Of a DNA stretch of 22,375 bases, positions 19,666 through 22,375 are shown in pieces. The position numbers and the translations under genes were made by a program. The stretch spans positions 7,058,633-7,081,007 of the forward strand of contig JBOZIK010000001.1 of assembly GCA_051453625.1 (NCBI GenBank), in the 5' to 3' direction. A model generated the notes under the pieces. That model was not told the DNA's origin. It saw only the letters and a list, made by a program, of their open reading frames with translations, and ran no database searches. The DNA comes from Welwitschia mirabilis. Its lineage: Eukaryota; Gnetophyta; Gnetopsida; Welwitschiales. Within the stretch, counting starts at the first letter, position 1, and every line of letters starts with the position of its first letter.

Positions 19666-20001
19666 AGACATCTTAAATGTACTAGCTTTCATGTCATAGG
19701 TTAATAACAACTGTCTTATCAGAGATAATTATGTTGGAAGTTAAACCTAGCATAGATAAAGACGTCTACATGTTCAAAGACATCTATACTATACTAAAAT
19801 AAATAATAGAGTCATTTTGAATTTTGGCTAATACTTTATGTTTCATATGAGCTATTAACTTTTATATTACATATTCATGATCATTAAGGTTTAAGGATTA
19901 TACAGACTAATTTTCATTAAATTTTGGGTAAGTTCACTAAAGACATCTATAAGATAACTATGTTTGATTATTAATAGATGTTTACAAATTTGAAGATGTC
20001 T
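19666..20001 (+). promoter_or_regulatory. Dispersed AGACGTCT-derived octamers in the 3' LTR
   Basis: The intact palindrome AGACGTCT is at 19760-19767. AGACATCT is at 19666, 19778 and 19941; AGATGTCT is at 19994. AGATGTTT variants lie at 19634, 19976 and 20050. The intact copy aligns with AGACATCT at 13041 in the 5' LTR, which shows directly that the variant arose by CG to CA. Confidence 0.65.
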
Positions 20002-20129
20002 TGAAAAAAGTTCAAGTCAATTAAAAACAAGAATGCACACCCAAAATCTAGATGTTTTTAATCTGTTGCATAATAGTTATAAATTTTAAATGGCTAATAT
20101 TTGAGATCAAATTGCTAGATTTTATTCAA

Positions 20130-20140
20130 TGATATAAAGG
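20130..20140 (+). promoter_or_regulatory. Candidate TATA box of the 3' LTR
   Basis: TGATATAAAGG, the counterpart of 13411-13421, with the same flanking CAACATCAT. Confidence 0.45.
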
Positions 20141-20281
20141 CTCAACATCATAGAATAAATCATGATATTTTGGTACTTTAATGATCATACAACTTTTGGA
20201 ATAGAACAATGAAGCATCTAATGCATGTAAAAAATGTATTTTATATATAATAAGATTACACAGGTGATACAAACATCTCAA

Positions 20282-20291
20282 NNNNNNNNNN
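20282..20291. other. Assembly gap, 10 N
   Basis: Ten N inside the 3' LTR. Against the 5' LTR (about 13555-13620) more than ten bases appear to be missing, so the real gap is probably longer. Confidence 0.9.
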
Positions 20292-20539
20292 TAGATCTTA
20301 CATTATTGCATCATTCTCTTTCACTCATAATGATAACAATAATAAGGTACTGAAGTACTACTTCTTTAAAGCTACATCCTTTACACTTGTTATTATTTTT
20401 TATTTGTGGATCTTACATAGTTGGACTATCTTATTTTTGAATATTGTTGTTAGTCCATTCTTATATCAAATCAAACTCATTGTAAGGAAACCCTTGTATG
20501 GATGTGCATTAAGATTGTACCTGTGAGAACTAACTTTGC

Positions 20540-20930
20540 TATAAGATTAGTGGTGAGCTAAAAAATAATTATTTCCCATAAAAAAAGATAGTACTATCTT
20601 GTAAGGAGACTTTCGTTATTGTCATATTAGTGGTGCACCTAGAGAAAACACTATTTCCCTGTGGGGAAGAGAGTGTTACCTTGTGAGGATACTCTCATTA
20701 TTGTAAGGTTTATGGTTCATCTAAAAAACCACTATTTTTCTATAGCAAAAAGAGTGTTGCTTTACAATGAGACTCTCATTATTATAAAGCTTGTGATGTA
20801 TCTAAAAAACCAATATTTCCATATGAGGAAGAGATTATTATCTTATGAAGAGACTTTCAGTGTTGTAAGGTTGGTAGTGTGCCAAAAAATCACTATTTTA
20901 TTTTAGATCAGGAATATCTAAAAATGTGAG
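20540..20930 (+). repeat. Array of about 80-bp repeats with hairpin potential, 3' LTR
   Basis: The unit landmark (CATTATTGTAAGG or close) lies at 20614, 20696, 20777 and 20858, spacing 81-82 bp. The unit at about 20670-20696 pairs GAGAGT with ACTCTC around a 16-base loop. The open frame at 20661-20906 is a by-product: it encodes three or so versions of a 27-residue repeat because the period is near 81. It is not a gene. Confidence 0.85.
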
Positions 20931-21082
20931 AGAAAGCTACTCGTTGTGTGGATTTATCCCAATTAGGAAACTATGGTATTTTGGTAAGGTATTTATTACT
21001 GTGTTTTTTCATTTTATTATTAGTTAAAAATTTTATTTAATAGAACTCATTTACCCCTCCCATCTAAGTTCAATGATCCTCA

Positions 21083-22375
21083 TGTGTAATTAGTTTTTAC
21101 ATTTTTCTCTTTTTTATAATGTAAGCTATTCATCCTTATGATGAGATTAATAAGCTACACATAATTCTTCAAATAAATTCATCCTGTAATGTAAGGAACT
21201 TGTTGTAGCTAGTCTTACTATGAACTACCATATTTTTCTATTATGAAGTCATAAATTTTTTCATAATTTCTATTAACTTACTATTGATAGACTTTAAAAA
21301 AATTTATCTCTTTATAAGTTAAAGATAAACATGTAATTTCTCAAAAAATAAGTTTTAAAATCATATATGCACATGGTGAACATGAAATATTCATGCTAAT
21401 TTTCCCAACTCTAATCATCTTAAAGAGTGACTCTGATGTTATCCATAATTCTAGTTGTTAATATTAATTTTAAGGAGTTTGATAGTATTTAAATCTTGCC
21501 CTATAAGATTATCATAGTTGATGTAATAGGAAAAAGAGATGAAAAGTTATGAAGTATATTTAACTTTTAAGGGGGTCTGAATCATATCTACAACTACATA
21601 ATGGATCTATCCTTCATACAAATAACACTTATTAACTCAACAAGAGAAATCAATAAGAGGAAAAATCAAAATGATATAATTAATCTGAAAAAGAATCATG
21701 CTCATATTCATAAGCTCAGATTATCTATTCAAACCATAATAACACAAACCAAAAAAAAAAAAAGAAGTCACAATAGATAGCTATAGCAAATTCAAAAGGG
21801 ACTCACATCCATAAGTCAAATGATCTATCCAACTTAAAAAGACATAATAAATTTTGATAAAGCTAACTCTCTAATGTTTATAGCATAAGGAAAATAATGT
21901 AATGTTGTTAAGAAATACTTATATGAATGAGGTAAATTATAATGTAAAGGACCTAAGGTATTAGATGAATAAGTGAAATATTTATTAATTTTAAGTCTTG
22001 ATTCCAATATAGGTAGTGATCACATCCTTTCTAAGGATGTGACCCTTGTCTTTAGAAATGGTAAAGATCTGAAGTATAAATCACATTAGTAGGGCATACA
22101 AGTTATTGGTTAGTTTTAATTACTTTAACTATATACCCTTGTTGCGGTGTGAATTTATGCAATCGTGAAGTCCTTATATAAACCTGTAAATGATATAACT
22201 TATAAAAAGACACACGCTAGTATAGATGGGAGTTCACCCGAATGTCATAATCCCAACAAAGGCACTAGGCTCAAAGTTAGAGAATTGATTTCCAACAATA
22301 GTTTTTGATATTTTATCTTTTACTAACTGAAAGTAAATAATAAAGTAAATGCAATGCAAAATGAATGATGAAATG
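21083..22375. other. Unassigned sequence right of element C
   Basis: No protein domain, LTR boundary or RNA gene recognised on either strand. It contains a run of 13 A (21751-21763), a hairpin (22021-22041) and a TATA-like TTATATAAAC (22174-22183). It might be the continuation of whatever element C inserted into, including the missing gag end and LTR of element B, but I could not show this. Confidence 0.5.
22021..22041. repeat. Perfect 9-bp inverted repeat with 3-base loop
   Basis: CACATCCTT, TCT, AAGGATGTG. It could fold as a tight hairpin. No T-run follows and no terminator role is claimed. Confidence 0.8.

Larger units (their letters stand above)
12808..21082 (+). mobile_element. Complete LTR-to-LTR copia-like non-autonomous element with gag and an accessory ORF (element C)
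   Basis: Two direct LTRs (12808-14396 and 19516-21082) flank about 5.1 kb. A tRNA-Met primer-binding site follows the 5' LTR, and a polypurine tract ends at 19514, right before the 3' LTR start TGTTGG. The internal order is copia Gag (14449-16265), then a gene-poor stretch, then an ORF like the putative plant transposon protein (17235-18656). No protease, integrase or reverse transcriptase motif was found. The structure matches the class of LTR elements that keep only Gag (TR-GAG type) and rely on partners for enzymes. The five bases on either side (ATAGA and TGTGT) do not match, so target-site duplication is unproven. Confidence 0.85.
19516..21082 (+). repeat. 3' LTR of element C
   Basis: Direct copy of 12808-14396, starting TGTTGG after the polypurine tract and ending GATCCTCA. 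It carries the same octamer cluster, TATA-like site and 80-bp array. A gap of 10 N lies at 20282-20291. It keeps CG in one octamer that the 5' LTR has lost. Confidence 0.87.

Noticed and set aside
12803-21087. Target-site duplication around element C
   Set aside because: ATAGA on the left and TGTGT on the right do not match. Decay or a one- or two-base error in the LTR ends could explain this, but it cannot be claimed.
21751-21763. Poly-A tail of a LINE or SINE
   Set aside because: A run of 13 A alone, with no upstream LINE domain, no SINE promoter boxes and no visible target duplication.

Overview
The window looks like repeat-rich nuclear DNA from a flowering plant, probably heterochromatin. 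It is very A+T rich, holds five runs of N, and has no intact gene. Everything I can identify is decayed LTR-retrotransposon sequence with plant-type Gag and Pol proteins. The species cannot be told from sequence alone. Most of the decay visible in recognisable motifs is C-to-T or G-to-A change: Cys to Tyr, Asp to Asn, Gln or Trp to stop, and CG to CA or TG. This fits long-term deamination of methylated cytosine in a silenced region.

Layout. (A) 1-3850, minus strand: the 5' part of a Ty3/gypsy element. Reading right to left it has a tRNA-Met primer-binding site (3836-3847), a leader, Gag with a zinc knuckle, a remnant of the aspartic protease, reverse transcriptase, and the start of RNase H, which runs off the left edge. 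From 3853 to 8855 lies LTR-like DNA bounded by TGACACCC and GGATGTGACA. It holds a direct duplication of about 1.3-1.5 kb (4632-6153 and 6254-7560) and three assembly gaps. 8856-10230 has no recognisable gene. (B) about 10230-12807, minus strand: a Ty1/copia pol fragment with the start of reverse transcriptase, the integrase and the pre-integrase domain. (C) 12808-21082, plus strand: a complete LTR-to-LTR copia-like element of about 8.3 kb. 21083-22375 is unassigned.

Element C is the most interesting part. Its LTRs of about 1.57-1.59 kb carry a dispersed octamer AGACGTCT, seen in all four possible states of CG decay. These lie upstream of a shared TATA-like site. Downstream is an array of about 80-bp repeats with hairpin potential. 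The internal region has a tRNA-Met primer-binding site, a copia Gag with two CCHC-like knuckles, no recognisable protease, integrase or reverse transcriptase, and then a second ORF. That ORF resembles the 'putative plant transposon protein' domain and keeps one reading frame for about 1.4 kb, broken only by stop codons. Element C therefore looks like a non-autonomous, Gag-bearing element with an accessory gene. It would need reverse transcriptase and integrase from a partner.
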